A stretch of 64,000 nt of DNA from JACCZR01 sp963844805 (GCA_963844805.1 CAWJPU010000001.1:186001-250000); one strand, 5' to 3'. Counted from the first letter of the stretch, positions 18,867-29,623 are shown. Made by a program: numbers and translations. The notes: generated by a model not told the origin, from the letters alone.

Positions 18867-20005
18867 CCGCGCTCCTGCCGCGGGCGCACGCGGCCGTCCG
18901 CCATCAGCAGCTCGCGCGTGCCCGCCCCACCCGCGACCCGCACCACCTCGCACACCGAGGACACGCGGCGCGTGCCGTCGCGCTCGCGCGTCTGGTGGAC
19001 GACCAGATCCAGCGCGCTGGCCACCTGCTCGCGCACCGCCGCGTGCGGCAGGCCGACACCGGCCATCAGCGCCAGCGTCTCCACCCGCCGCAGCGCGTCC
19101 TCCGGCGAGTTGGCGTGCACCGTGGTCAGCGAGCCGTCGTGTCCCGTGTTCAGCGCCTGGAGCATGTCCAGCGCCTCCGGCCCGCGCACCTCCCCCACCA
19201 CGATCCGGTCGGGCCGCATGCGCAGGGCGTTGCGCACCAGCTGGCGGATGGTCACCTCGCCGCGCCCCTCCAGGTTGGCCGGCCGCGACTCCAGCCGCAC
19301 CACGTGGCGCTGGCGCAGCCGCAGCTCGGCGGCGTCCTCCACGGTGACGATGCGCTCGCCGCCGGGGATCGCACCCGACAGCGCGTTGAGCGTGGTCGTC
19401 TTTCCCGACCCGGTGCCGCCGCTCACGAGCACCGACGCCCGGCCGGCCACCGCCACGGCCAGCAGCTCGGCCACCTGGTGCGACAGCGTCCCGCCCGCCA
19501 CCAGGTCGCGCAGCGAGAAGCCCTCGCGCCGGAAGCGCCTGATGGTCAGGCACGCGCCACCCAGCGACAACGGCGGAATGACCACGTTCACGCGCGAGCC
19601 GTCGGGCAGCCGGGCGTCGCACAGCGGCGATGCCTCATCCACCCGGCGGCCCAGCGGCGCAAGGATGCGCTCGATCGCGTGCATGAGCTCGCCCTCGGAG
19701 CCGAAGCTGACCGCGGTGGGCTCGATCCGCCCGCCGCGCTCCACGTACACCGCGTCGGGTCCGTTGACCATCACCTCGTCCACGCGCGGGTCGGACAGCA
19801 GCGGCTCAAGCGGCCCCAGCCCGGTGGCCAGGAGCAGCACCCGCTCCCCGAGCGCGCGGCGCTCGTCCTCCGGCAGCGGCGCGGCCTCCGCGTCGACCAG
19901 CGCGCGCACCTCGTCCTCGAGCTCGCCGCCGGCGACCTCGCCCGAGCGGGCACGCTCGATCAGTCGTCCTCGCAGCGCCGAGGCGAGCTCGTCCAGGGCC
20001 TCCAT
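18863..20005 (-). CDS. tadA: Tad/CpaF-type secretion ATPase TadA
   Basis: Hexameric cytoplasmic ATPase of the type II/IV secretion family that powers Flp/Tad pilus assembly. With the start at ATG 20005 it is 380 residues: an N-terminal domain (LSDPRVDEVMVNGPDAVYVE), Walker A GGTGSGKTT (196-204), the glutamate-rich Asp box IVTVEDAAELRL, Walker B RPDRIVVGEVRGPEALDML and the His-box LTTVHANSPEDALRR. Start choice is uncertain: GTG 20014 is in frame, and a GTG at 20104 follows a purine-rich AGGGGGG. The gene order tadA-tadB-tadC is standard. A CpaB-like gene lies 11 kb away. Confidence 0.88.
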   Translation of the reverse strand: MEALDELASALRGRLIERARSGEVAGGELEDEVRALVDAEAAPLPEDERRALGERVLLLATGLGPLEPLLSDPRVDEVMVNGPDAVYVERGGRIEPTAVSFGSEGELMHAIERILAPLGRRVDEASPLCDARLPDGSRVNVVIPPLSLGGACLTIRRFRREGFSLRDLVAGGTLSHQVAELLAVAVAGRASVLVSGGTGSGKTTTLNALSGAIPGGERIVTVEDAAELRLRQRHVVRLESRPANLEGRGEVTIRQLVRNALRMRPDRIVVGEVRGPEALDMLQALNTGHDGSLTTVHANSPEDALRRVETLALMAGVGLPHAAVREQVASALDLVVHQTRERDGTRRVSSVCEVVRVAGGAGTRELLMADGRVRPRQERG

Positions 20006-20109
20006 CTCCTCCACGAAGGGCTGGCAACCAGGAGTTCGCCCCGGTTGGGGTCGCGTAACCAGGAGCCCCTGACAGCGCCCCAGTAGGCGACGCGACGCAC
20101 TCACCCCCC

Positions 20110-20159
20110 TCGTGAAAACCGTCAGCGCGCTGCCGACTTTTTCGTACGGGGTGCGCCCT
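20110..20159 (-). repeat. Copy 1 of a dispersed palindromic element (terminator-like)
   Basis: An imperfect palindrome at 20114-20143 is built as A-run, GTCAGC-GC-GCTG core, T-run, followed by GGGGTGCGCCC. It begins directly at the stop of the cyclase gene. A near-copy, including the flank GGGGTG(T)GCGCCCT, occurs at 42136-42187, again at the end of a minus-strand gene. A stem with A-runs on one side and T-runs on the other would work as a terminator in both directions. Confidence 0.6.
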
Positions 20160-21729
20160 ACAGCTTCGGCGCCAGCAGCCTGACCGGCTCCGACTTCCCC
20201 TTGAGCTCGATGTCGTCGCGGGGCTCGAGGTCGTGGTCCCCGGACAGGCGCTCGGAGGTCTCCTCGCTCAGCAGGATCGGGTCGCCGGTGTCGCGCGTGG
20301 CGGCCTCGATCCGCGAGGCCACGTTCACCGCGTCGCCCATCACGCTGAACTCCAGCCGGCCGCCGCCGCCCACGTTCCCGGCCACCACGGTGCCGGAGTT
20401 CAGCCCGATGCCGACCTCCAGCTCCTGCGAGTCGTCCTTGCGCAGCTTCTTCGCGATCTCGATCGCTGCCTCCAGCGCCTCGTCGGCGTGCTTCTCGCTG
20501 CGCTGCGGCGCGCCGAAGACGGCCAGCAGGCCGTCGCCGACGAACTTGTCCACGTGGCCGCGGTGCTCGTGGATGGTCGGCACGGCGAGGTCGAACAGCG
20601 TGTTCAGGCGCTCGACCACCTCGGCCGCGGGCGTGTCCTCCGCCCAGGTGGTGAAGCCCTTCACGTCCATGAACATGAGCGTGACGTCGACCTCCTCGCC
20701 CTCCAGCGACACCCCCTCCTCCAGGATGTGCTCCGCCACCTCGTGGTCGACGTACACGCCGAAGGCCTCGCGGATCCGGCGCCGCTCGCGCAGCCCCTCG
20801 ACCATCCGGTTGAACCCCGCCTGCAGCAGCCCGACCTCCGTGGCGTCGTAGACCGGCACGTCGAGGTCGTCGAGGTTGCCCTTCTCGACCTCGGCCACGG
20901 CGTCGCGCACCGACATCACCGGGTCGGCGGCCGCGCGGGCGGCGATGAACGACATCAGCAGCCCGACGATCAGGGCGCAGCCGCCCAGGCCGAGGATCAC
21001 GATGGAGAGCTGGTTGCGGCTCACCTCGTCGTCGGCGAGGGCGTAGATGCCGATCAGCAGCATCCCGAGCAGGGGCACGCCCGCGCCCAGCGCGAAGGCG
21101 AGCAGGCTGCGGGCGATCATGCCCGGCACGTAGGGGCGCCGCGGCGGACCCGCCTCGAGCGCCCGGGCGGTGGCGGCGCGCATCACCCGCTCGGTGAGCA
21201 GGTAGGCCGCCGCCGAGGTGGTCACGCCGCCGAGCGCCACGGTGATGGCCACGACGATCGCCAGCGAGCCGGCGAACGTCAGGTTGATCGTCGCGAAGAC
21301 GACGATCGCCAGCCCCCACAGCACGCTCGCGATCAGCCCGGCGCGCACCGGCGCTCGGAGCACGAGCCGCTTCTCCTCGTCCGTCGGCTCGCGGTCCTCG
21401 CGGAGCCAGGTGCGAACGGACTGAAAGCGCTTCAGGCCCCAGGTGAAGCCGACGAACAGGGCGACCACCAGGTAGATCCCGAGCGCGACGAGGTTGACGA
21501 GGATCGGCCCGGTCTCGTCCTCGACGTCGGGGCTCGGCACCACCCAGACGGCGAACACGAACACGACGATCGCGCCGGCCATGTTGGCCGCTCCGATGGC
21601 CAGCAGCAGGAGGATCTGGGTGCGCCTCGCGACCGCGGCGCCGGACCGGGCCGCCTGCGGTCCCAGCCATGCCAGCGGAGCCCGCGCGATCCTCCACGCG
21701 CGGCGCATCGGCTGTCGGCGCACCTCCAT
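20158..21729 (-). CDS. Membrane class III adenylate/guanylate cyclase with HAMP domain
   Basis: Makes a cyclic nucleotide (cAMP or cGMP) from the triphosphate. The 523-residue protein has about six transmembrane segments in the first 300 residues, then a HAMP linker (AARAAADPVMSVRDAVAEVE) and a catalytic CHD domain from about 330 to the end. The metal-binding aspartate is in FMDVKGFTTWAED and the second in HVDKFVGDGLLAVFGAP. The NSGTVVAGNVG and FSVMGDAVNVASRIEA segments follow. The lysine in DKFVGD fits adenylate-type specificity, but this is not decisive. No sensory domain is obvious, so the membrane part may be the sensor. It is transcribed away from the acetoacetyl-CoA synthetase gene 34 bases upstream. 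Confidence 0.9.
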   Translation of the reverse strand: MEVRRQPMRRAWRIARAPLAWLGPQAARSGAAVARRTQILLLLAIGAANMAGAIVVFVFAVWVVPSPDVEDETGPILVNLVALGIYLVVALFVGFTWGLKRFQSVRTWLREDREPTDEEKRLVLRAPVRAGLIASVLWGLAIVVFATINLTFAGSLAIVVAITVALGGVTTSAAAYLLTERVMRAATARALEAGPPRRPYVPGMIARSLLAFALGAGVPLLGMLLIGIYALADDEVSRNQLSIVILGLGGCALIVGLLMSFIAARAAADPVMSVRDAVAEVEKGNLDDLDVPVYDATEVGLLQAGFNRMVEGLRERRRIREAFGVYVDHEVAEHILEEGVSLEGEEVDVTLMFMDVKGFTTWAEDTPAAEVVERLNTLFDLAVPTIHEHRGHVDKFVGDGLLAVFGAPQRSEKHADEALEAAIEIAKKLRKDDSQELEVGIGLNSGTVVAGNVGGGGRLEFSVMGDAVNVASRIEAATRDTGDPILLSEETSERLSGDHDLEPRDDIELKGKSEPVRLLAPKL

Positions 21730-21763
21730 GGGGCGGGATCTTCCCCCAAGTAGCCTGCGAGGC

Positions 21764-23680
21764 GTGAGCGACGAGCCGCTGTGGACCCCGTCGGAGGAGC
21801 GGATCGAGCGCTCGACGCTCGCCCGCTTCGCCGAGAGCGTCGGCCGCGACGCCCGCGACTACGACGCGCTGTGGCGCTGGTCGGTCGACGACCTCGAGGG
21901 CTTCTGGCAGGCGGTCTGCGACTTCTTCGACGTGCGCTTCGACGCCCAGCCCGAGCGCGTGCTCGGCTCACGCGAGATGCCGGGCGCCGAGTGGTTCCCC
22001 GGGGCGCGCCTGTCCTTCGCCGAGCACGTCTTCCGCGGCAAGGACCCCGGCGACGTGGCCATCCGCCACGCCTCCGAGCTGCGCGAGGTGGGCGAGTGGA
22101 CGTGGGCCGACCTGCGCGAGGAGACCGGCCGCATGGTGGCCATCCTGCGCGCGCACGGCGTCGGCGAGGGCGACCGGGTGGCGGCCTACATGCCGAACAT
22201 CCCCGAGACCGTCGCCGCCTTCCTGGCCACCGCCTCCCTGGGGGCGGTCTGGTCCAGCGCGGCCCCCGAGTTCGGCGCGCGCAGCGTGATCGACCGCTTC
22301 TCGCAGATCGAGCCCAAGGTGCTTCTGGCCATCGACGGCTACCGCTACGGCGGGAAGGACTTCGACCGCCGCGAGGTGGTCCAGCGGATCGCGTCCGAGA
22401 TCGGCGACGTGCCCGTGATCGAGTTCGGCTACCTGAGCGAGACCGGCTGGGCCGAGAAGGCCGAGCCCGCGGAGCTCGAGTTCGCCCAGCTGCCGTTCGA
22501 CCATCCGCTGTGGGTCCTGTACTCGAGCGGCACCACCGGCCTCCCGAAGTCGATCGTCCACGGGCAGGGCGGGATCCTGCTCGAGCACCTGAAGAAGATG
22601 CACCTGCACGTCGACGCCCAGGAGGGCGACCGCGTCTTCTGGTTCTCGACGACCGGCTGGATGATGTGGAACTTCCTGGTCGGCGTGCTGCTCACGCCGG
22701 CGTCGATCGTCCTCTACGACGGCAACCCGGCCGGCGACGTGCTGTGGCAGCTGGCCGCCGACACCGGCATGACCACCTTCGGCACCAGCGCGGCGTTCAT
22801 CGCGGCCTCCATGAAGGACGAGATCGAGCCCGGCGCGGGACGCGACCTGAGCGCGCTCGACGCGGTCGGCTCCACCGGCTCGCCCCTCTCCCCCGAGGGC
22901 TTCTCCTGGGTCTACGACGAGCTCGGCGAGGACACCTGGCTCTTCTCGACCAGCGGCGGCACCGACGTCTGCACCGCCTTCGTGGGCGGGGTCCCGGTGC
23001 TCCCGGTCTACCGCGGCGAGCTCCAGGGCCGCTCCCTGGGCTGCGCGGTCGAGGCCTGGGACGAGGAGGGCAACGCGCTGGTGGGCGAGGTCGGCGAGCT
23101 GGTGATCACCGAGCCGATGCCGTCCATGCCGGTCTTCTTCTGGGGCGACGAGGACGGCTCGCGCCTGCGCGAGAGCTACTTCGACCACTACCCGGGCGTG
23201 TGGCGCCACGGCGACTGGATCGAGATCACCGAGCGCGGCACGGCGATCATCTACGGCCGCTCGGACTCGACCATCAACCGCGGCGGCGTTCGGATGGGCA
23301 CCAGCGAGATCTACCGGGCGGTGCTGGCGGTGGACGACGTGACCGACGCGCTCGTGGTCGACGTCCCACGGGAGGGCCAGGAGAACGACATGCCGCTGTT
23401 CGTGGTCCTGCGCGACGGCGCCGAGCTCGACGACGACCTGGTCAAGGCGATTCGCACGCGCGTGCGCGAGGACTGCTCGCCCCGCCACGTGCCCAACTCG
23501 GTGCACCGGATCGCCGAGGTGCCGCGCACGCTCAGCGGCAAGGTGCTCGAGGTGCCGGTCAAGCGCATCCTGATGGGCGAGGAGCCCGAAAAGGCGGCGA
23601 GCCGCGACTCGCTCGCCAACCCCAAGGCGCTCGACTGGTTCGTCGACTACGCCCAGGGCACCCCGCAGGCCCGGCGGTAG
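21764..23680 (+). CDS. Acetoacetyl-CoA synthetase
   Basis: AMP-forming acyl-CoA ligase of the ANL superfamily that activates acetoacetate for use in ketone-body or polyhydroxybutyrate turnover. From the GTG at 21764 it is 638 residues. The P-loop-like YSSGTTGLPKSIVHG, the STTGWMMWNFLVG segment, the adenylate-binding STSGGTDVCTAFVGG, HGDWIEIT, and the catalytic lysine in RTLSGKVLEVPVKR near the C-terminus are all present. The N-terminus (WTPSEERIERSTLARF) and the LGSREMPGAEWFPGARLSFAEH stretch are typical of acetoacetyl- rather than acetyl-CoA synthetases. It ends 6 bases before the convergent hydrolase gene. Confidence 0.92.
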   Translation: MSDEPLWTPSEERIERSTLARFAESVGRDARDYDALWRWSVDDLEGFWQAVCDFFDVRFDAQPERVLGSREMPGAEWFPGARLSFAEHVFRGKDPGDVAIRHASELREVGEWTWADLREETGRMVAILRAHGVGEGDRVAAYMPNIPETVAAFLATASLGAVWSSAAPEFGARSVIDRFSQIEPKVLLAIDGYRYGGKDFDRREVVQRIASEIGDVPVIEFGYLSETGWAEKAEPAELEFAQLPFDHPLWVLYSSGTTGLPKSIVHGQGGILLEHLKKMHLHVDAQEGDRVFWFSTTGWMMWNFLVGVLLTPASIVLYDGNPAGDVLWQLAADTGMTTFGTSAAFIAASMKDEIEPGAGRDLSALDAVGSTGSPLSPEGFSWVYDELGEDTWLFSTSGGTDVCTAFVGGVPVLPVYRGELQGRSLGCAVEAWDEEGNALVGEVGELVITEPMPSMPVFFWGDEDGSRLRESYFDHYPGVWRHGDWIEITERGTAIIYGRSDSTINRGGVRMGTSEIYRAVLAVDDVTDALVVDVPREGQENDMPLFVVLRDGAELDDDLVKAIRTRVREDCSPRHVPNSVHRIAEVPRTLSGKVLEVPVKRILMGEEPEKAASRDSLANPKALDWFVDYAQGTPQARR

Positions 23681-23686
23681 CGCCGC

Positions 23687-24301
23687 CTACCGGCGGATCG
23701 AGCGCGAGCAGGCCGGCCAGGGCTTGGTGCCCTGACGCCGGTACAGCCTCAGCGCCAGCCGGTCCTGGGTGCGCTCGGAGGCCCTGGCGGGGTCGCCCCT
23801 GCCACCGATCGAGCGCCAGGTGGAGCGCGAGAACTGGAACTTGCCGCGGTAGGTGCCGCCGCGGGAGACCGCGCGCGGGTTGCCGCCAGACTCGCACTCG
23901 GCGATCAGGCGCAGGATGCGCGGCAGGCGCACGTTGCTCTTCTTCGAGCGCCGCGTGTGGTTGACCTCGCTGCGCCTGAAGGCGCGGAGGCCCATGGCGC
24001 GGCGGGTCTTGGGTCCGACCACGCCGTCGACCTCCAGGCCCCTGCGGCGCTGGAAGCGCTTGACGGCGCGGTGGGTCTTGGAGCCGAATATCCCGTCGGC
24101 CGAGATGCGCAGCTTGCGCTGGATCTTGACCACGGCGCGGCCGAAGTCGCCCTTGCGCACGACGGTCGTGTGGTGGGCCGCCTGCGCGCCGGCGCCTCCG
24201 CTGGCGTACGCCCTGTACGGGTCGTCGGCAGCGGCCGGCGCGGCAAAGCCCAGCGCGAGCGCGGGCACGGCGAGCAAGGCCAGTCCGGTCTTCTTCCCCA
24301 C
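23687..24301 (-). CDS. Secreted RPF/transglycosylase-like cell-wall hydrolase with peptidoglycan-binding domain
   Basis: Predicted exported muralytic enzyme of the resuscitation-promoting-factor fold, cleaving glycan strands. The 204-residue protein has a Sec signal peptide (ALLAVPALALGFAAPAAA) and a PG_binding_1 domain around residues 50-103 (VVKIQRKLRISADGIFG and FQRRRGLEVDGVVGPKT). The C-terminal RPF-like domain contains the catalytic-glutamate motif IAECESGGNPRAVS, FQFSRSTWRSIGG and a final KPWPACS. The GTG start at 24301 has AGGGAG about 9 bases upstream. Control by a c-di-AMP riboswitch in the leader (24324-24443) matches known practice in actinobacteria, where such switches govern wall hydrolases. 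Confidence 0.85.
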   Translation of the reverse strand: MGKKTGLALLAVPALALGFAAPAAADDPYRAYASGGAGAQAAHHTTVVRKGDFGRAVVKIQRKLRISADGIFGSKTHRAVKRFQRRRGLEVDGVVGPKTRRAMGLRAFRRSEVNHTRRSKKSNVRLPRILRLIAECESGGNPRAVSRGGTYRGKFQFSRSTWRSIGGRGDPARASERTQDRLALRLYRRQGTKPWPACSRSIRR

Positions 24302-24323
24302 GGGGCCAATCTCCCTTTCCTAA

Positions 24324-24443
24324 GCGCCTACGGGGTGAGCTGACGGGCTCGCGCTGGAAAGTGCGCTACGCCGCACGACGGCGGCGATTCGCCCCAAGGG
24401 CCTCTCGGCCCCAAGTGGTTCCCCCGTTCCCCGCCGCTGGCGC
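24324..24443 (-). ncRNA. c-di-AMP riboswitch (ydaO/yuaA class)
   Basis: The minus-strand leader of the hydrolase gene carries the conserved blocks of this class in order: GGGGGAACCA, a small hairpin, GGGGCGAATC, then a variable stem. Near the 3' end come GAGCCCGTCAGCTCACC and CCGTAGGC. Terminal GCGCC and GGCGC can pair as P1. These match the ydaO consensus as I know it. In other bacteria c-di-AMP binding turns the gene off. The switch ends about 23 bases before the start codon. Confidence 0.85.
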
Positions 24444-24503
24444 GCCGGAGACTCGGCTGGTCCAATACCAGCGCGGTAGGTAAGCAGACGAAACGCGGTT
24501 CGT

Positions 24504-25076
24504 CTAGCCCGAGCCCTGCTCGCGCTCTTCCTCGACGAGCGTGGCGTCCTCGATCGGCTCCTCGTCGGGCTCGCCGCGGCGGCCCTCCAGGAGGTCGTCG
24601 ACCACGCGCGTCACGTGCGCGGGCTCGGTGCGCGGATGGGCGAGCGTGGGGTCGTGCTCGTCCTCGGGCAGCTCCTCGTCCTCCTCGAGCGCCGCGTCGA
24701 GATCGGCGTCGCGGGCGGTGGCGGGGTCGATCTCCAGCTCGTCGAGGTTCTTGGGGTCCTCGCCGAGCTGCTCGTCGCGCCATCCCTCCTGGTGGGCGTC
24801 CTCGAACGCCACCGGCGCGCGGCCCAGGTCGGGCGCCTCGCGGGGCTCGACCTCGGGCTCTTGGAAGGCGGTGGTCTCGACCGGCGGCTCCTCGGCCTCG
24901 GGCTGGGCCGGAGGCGTGGGCGGGTCGGGCACCCCGACCGCCGCGCGGGCGGGCGACTGGGCCTGCCGGGGCGGGCCCGGCGGCTGCTCGGAGGAGCCGT
25001 TCTCGCTCAGCTTCTGCCGGGCGTACCAGACCGCGCCGGCGCCGGCCGCGAGCAATACGAGTCGCTTCAGTGCCAC
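24504..25076 (-). CDS. Acidic Pro/Glu-rich membrane-anchored protein of unknown function
   Basis: I do not recognise this 190-residue protein. It starts with a short hydrophobic helix (LVLLAAGAGAVWYARQ), then a Pro/Gln-rich stretch and a long strongly acidic, probably disordered tail (ALEEDEELPEDEHDPTL, EDATLVEEEREQ). The layout suggests a single-pass membrane protein with a disordered acidic domain. The GTG start at 25076 sits inside a perfect hairpin shared with the region after lon, and no ribosome-binding site is visible. Translation may be inefficient, coupled, or begin at a later codon. It lies between lon and the hydrolase on the same strand. Confidence 0.6.
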   Translation of the reverse strand: MALKRLVLLAAGAGAVWYARQKLSENGSSEQPPGPPRQAQSPARAAVGVPDPPTPPAQPEAEEPPVETTAFQEPEVEPREAPDLGRAPVAFEDAHQEGWRDEQLGEDPKNLDELEIDPATARDADLDAALEEDEELPEDEHDPTLAHPRTEPAHVTRVVDDLLEGRRGEPDEEPIEDATLVEEEREQGSG

Positions 25077-25106
25077 CGCGGCTGAATCTACCCAGCCGCG
25101 GTGGCA
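25071..25106 (-). terminator. Perfect 14-bp hairpin after lon, overlapping the next start codon
   Basis: TGCCACCGCGGCTG (25071-25084) and its exact complement (25093-25106) flank an 8-base loop. The stem begins 14 bases past the lon stop, so it could end or stabilise the lon transcript, though no U-run follows. The GTG start of the acidic protein lies in the distal arm, so folding would sequester it. Confidence 0.55.
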
Positions 25107-25119
25107 CCTAACGATGGAT

Positions 25120-27439
<2,320 letters not shown>

Positions 27440-27469
27440 TGGGGGTAGCTTCACTTTCGCTAGACGCTT

Positions 27470-27486
27470 ACTTGCTGTTAGCAAGT
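27470..27486. promoter_or_regulatory. Palindromic operator-like site upstream of lon
   Basis: ACTTGCT-GTT-AGCAAGT is a perfect 7-bp inverted repeat, about 30 bases before the lon ATG and 54 bases before rpiA on the other strand. Its layout resembles the ClgR-type site that controls lon and clp genes in other actinobacteria, but the CGCT/GCG core of that site is not matched, so the regulator is unknown. Confidence 0.45.
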
Positions 27487-27539
27487 GTAGTAGCGGATCC
27501 GGCGATCGTCAGGAGACCTGACGTTCCCGCGCGCATGCG

Positions 27540-28238
27540 ATGCTGCCCGCCGTGAGCGACCTCTCCTCCCCCGCCCGGGACGCCGCATCGGCGGCCGCGG
27601 TCGAGCTGATCGAGCCCGGAATGGCGCTCGGCCTGGGTTCGGGCCGCGCGGTGTGGCGGATCGTGGAGCGCCTCGGCGACGAGCGGCCGGCCGGCCTGCG
27701 GGTGGTGGTCGCCTCCGAGCGCACGGCCGCCCGCGTGCGCGACATCGGGATCGAGCCACTCGGGCTCGACGGCGAGCTGGCGCTGGACCTCTCCATCGAC
27801 GGCGCCGACGAGGTGGATCCCGCGCTGCGGCTGATCAAGGGCGGCGGCGGGGCGCTCCTGCGCGAGAAGATCGTGGTGAGCGCGGCGGCGCGCTTCGTGG
27901 TGGTCGCCGAGACGCCCAAGAAGGTCGCGCGCCTGGGCGAGGGCTTTCGCCTGCCGGTGGAGGTGGTGCGCTTCGCCTGGCGCGACACCCGCCGCCGCCT
28001 CGCGCCCCTGCTGCCGGACGCCCGGCTGCGCCTGGGCGACGACGGCGACCCGTACGTCACCGACGAGGGGCACTACCTGCTCGACTGCGCGCTCGGCGCC
28101 GAGTCGGACCCCGACCGGCTGGACCGTGAGCTCAACCGGGTGCCGGGGGTCGTCGAGCACGGGCTGTTCGTCGGCATGGCCGAGCGGGCGCTGCTGGGGT
28201 CGCCCGAGGGCGACCTGGAGGTTCTGACCGCCGGCTAG
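27540..28238 (+). CDS. rpiA: Ribose-5-phosphate isomerase A
   Basis: Interconverts ribose 5-phosphate and ribulose 5-phosphate in the non-oxidative pentose phosphate pathway. The 232-residue protein has the RpiA phosphate-binding loop GLGSGRAVWR, the active-site DLSIDGADEVDP and LIKGGGGALLREK (with the catalytic acid and lysine), and the C-terminal VPGVVEHGLFVGMA. The start is ATG 27540; GTG 27552 is an alternative. It is divergent from lon and overlaps the convergent sortase stop by 4 bases. Confidence 0.94.
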   Translation: MLPAVSDLSSPARDAASAAAVELIEPGMALGLGSGRAVWRIVERLGDERPAGLRVVVASERTAARVRDIGIEPLGLDGELALDLSIDGADEVDPALRLIKGGGGALLREKIVVSAAARFVVVAETPKKVARLGEGFRLPVEVVRFAWRDTRRRLAPLLPDARLRLGDDGDPYVTDEGHYLLDCALGAESDPDRLDRELNRVPGVVEHGLFVGMAERALLGSPEGDLEVLTAG

Positions 28239-28981
28239 GCGCGCAGCGCGAGCGTCTGCTTGGCCACCACCACGAGCCGCTGGGCCTGGCTGAACAGCGG
28301 GTGGCAGGTGGTCAGGACCAGGCGGCGGTAGCCGGCGTTCTGGAGCACCTTGGCCTCGGCGGGATCCACCACCTCGCGCTTGGTCACCCGGTAGACGAAG
28401 CGCCCGTAGGGCGTGTGCAGCCGGATGTTGTCGCCGGGCTTGACGTCATCGAGATGGCGGAAGGGCGCGGTGAAGGTCGTCCGGTGGCCGGCCACCGCCA
28501 CGGTGCCGCGCTCACCCGGGTAGGGCGAGGTGGAGTAGTAGCCGGGGCCCTTCTCCAGGCCCGACGGGTTCGTGCCCGCCACGACCACCTGGCTGACGTC
28601 GATGTCCGGGATCCACAGCCGTCCCACCGGCGACCCCTCCTTGGCTCGCGCGCGGAAGCCGGCGGCCAGGGCGGCCAGCGGACGACGCTTGCCGTTTGAG
28701 GCGTCCTTGCGCTCGGCGCGCGCAGTCTCGCGCTCCAGCCGCTCGAGGCGCTTGTCGAGGTCGCTCTGACGCCCCATCGCCTGCAGGGCGCTGACCGGCT
28801 CGCGCCAGGCGACGGTGAGGCCGAACTCGGCGAGCGCCAGCAGCCCCACAACCGCGAGGAAGATCCCCACCGGGCGGCGCATTCGCTGCGCGAACGAGGG
28901 CGGGTCCGCGGGCGGCGGCGGTGGTGCGGCCGGGGCCGCCGGCTCGGGCGCGGGCGCGGGGGCGCGCGTGACCTCGACCAT
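28235..28981 (-). CDS. Class E sortase
   Basis: Membrane transpeptidase that cleaves a LAxTG-like sorting signal and attaches surface proteins to peptidoglycan. From the ATG at 28981 the protein is 248 residues: a Pro/Ala-rich cytoplasmic stretch, one membrane helix (VGIFLAVVGLLALAEFGLTV), and a sortase domain with the catalytic histidine in VAVAGHRTTFTAPF. The catalytic cysteine is in LVLTTCHPLFSQAQRLVVVAK, with the arginine shortly after. Coding-like sequence in the same frame continues upstream to about 29203, including WRVSAGDLLAEFAPRRPSA, but no standard start codon lies there. The true N-terminus may be longer or the region may hold a base error. A likely substrate is encoded just upstream. 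Confidence 0.85.
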   Translation of the reverse strand: MVEVTRAPAPAPEPAAPAAPPPPPADPPSFAQRMRRPVGIFLAVVGLLALAEFGLTVAWREPVSALQAMGRQSDLDKRLERLERETARAERKDASNGKRRPLAALAAGFRARAKEGSPVGRLWIPDIDVSQVVVAGTNPSGLEKGPGYYSTSPYPGERGTVAVAGHRTTFTAPFRHLDDVKPGDNIRLHTPYGRFVYRVTKREVVDPAEAKVLQNAGYRRLVLTTCHPLFSQAQRLVVVAKQTLALRA

Positions 28982-29199
28982 CTGGTCTGGCCCGGCCTCC
29001 GCCAGCGGCGGCGTGCTCTGGAGCCCTGCCTCCGCCAGCCAGCCGTCGACGTTGCGCCTGCTCTCGGCGCTGGGCCGGCGCGGGGCGAACTCGGCGAGGA
29101 GGTCGCCCGCGCTGACCCTCCAGGTGCCTCCGCCCTCCTCGACCCTGGCCCGGGCCCGCTCCTCGGGCCAGACCGCGGGCGGGGGCTCCGCTACGCGGC

Positions 29200-29567
29200 T
29201 CAGGCTCGTGCGGCGCCGGCGCAGCAGCAGCAGCGCCGCCGACCAGGCAGATCGCGCCGGCGACGGCGATCGGCCACGCCTCGAAGCCGGTGCTGGCGAA
29301 CGTGGTCGTGTCGGTCTGAGTCGTGTCGGTCTGCGTCGTCTCGGTCGTCGTCGTCTGCGACGTCTCGCTGGCCTCGCACGCGATGCTGTCGCCGTCCTGG
29401 TCGAGGTTGTTCGGGTCGCTCGGGTTCGAGTTGTAGATCTTCTGCGCCTCGCTCTGCGAGACGTCACCGCAGTTGACGTCCTGCGCCGCGGCGACGGGCG
29501 CCACCGCCAGTCCGATGACTCCGACGAGAAGGCTGACGAGCAACAACCGGCGGACGGGACGAGCCAT
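29200..29567 (-). CDS. Secreted Excalibur-domain protein with sortase-like sorting signal (3' frame uncertain)
   Basis: From the ATG at 29567 (AAGGGG site upstream) there is a Sec signal peptide (LLVSLLVGVIGLAVAPVAAA). Next comes a small Excalibur-type calcium-binding domain with two cysteines and the DxDxDGxxCE pattern in NNLDQDGDSIACE, then a Thr/Gln-rich linker. The end is FASTGFEAWP followed by a hydrophobic helix and RRRR, the standard order of a cell-wall sorting signal. FASTG is close to the LAxTG preferred by class E sortases, and the sortase gene follows at once. A base error around 29215-29240 prevents a clean call of the last residues; a TGA at 29200 would be the natural stop. Confidence 0.75.
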
Positions 29568-29623
29568 GACGGACCCCTTGGTCGATGTGCGGGCATTCGA
29601 GCTATAACCGATCTTCGCCCCGT

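Noticed and set aside
27469..27486. HAIR element for HspR upstream of lon
   Set aside because: HAIR is CTTGAGT-N7-ACTCAAG; here the arms are ACTTGCT/AGCAAGT with a 3-base spacer.
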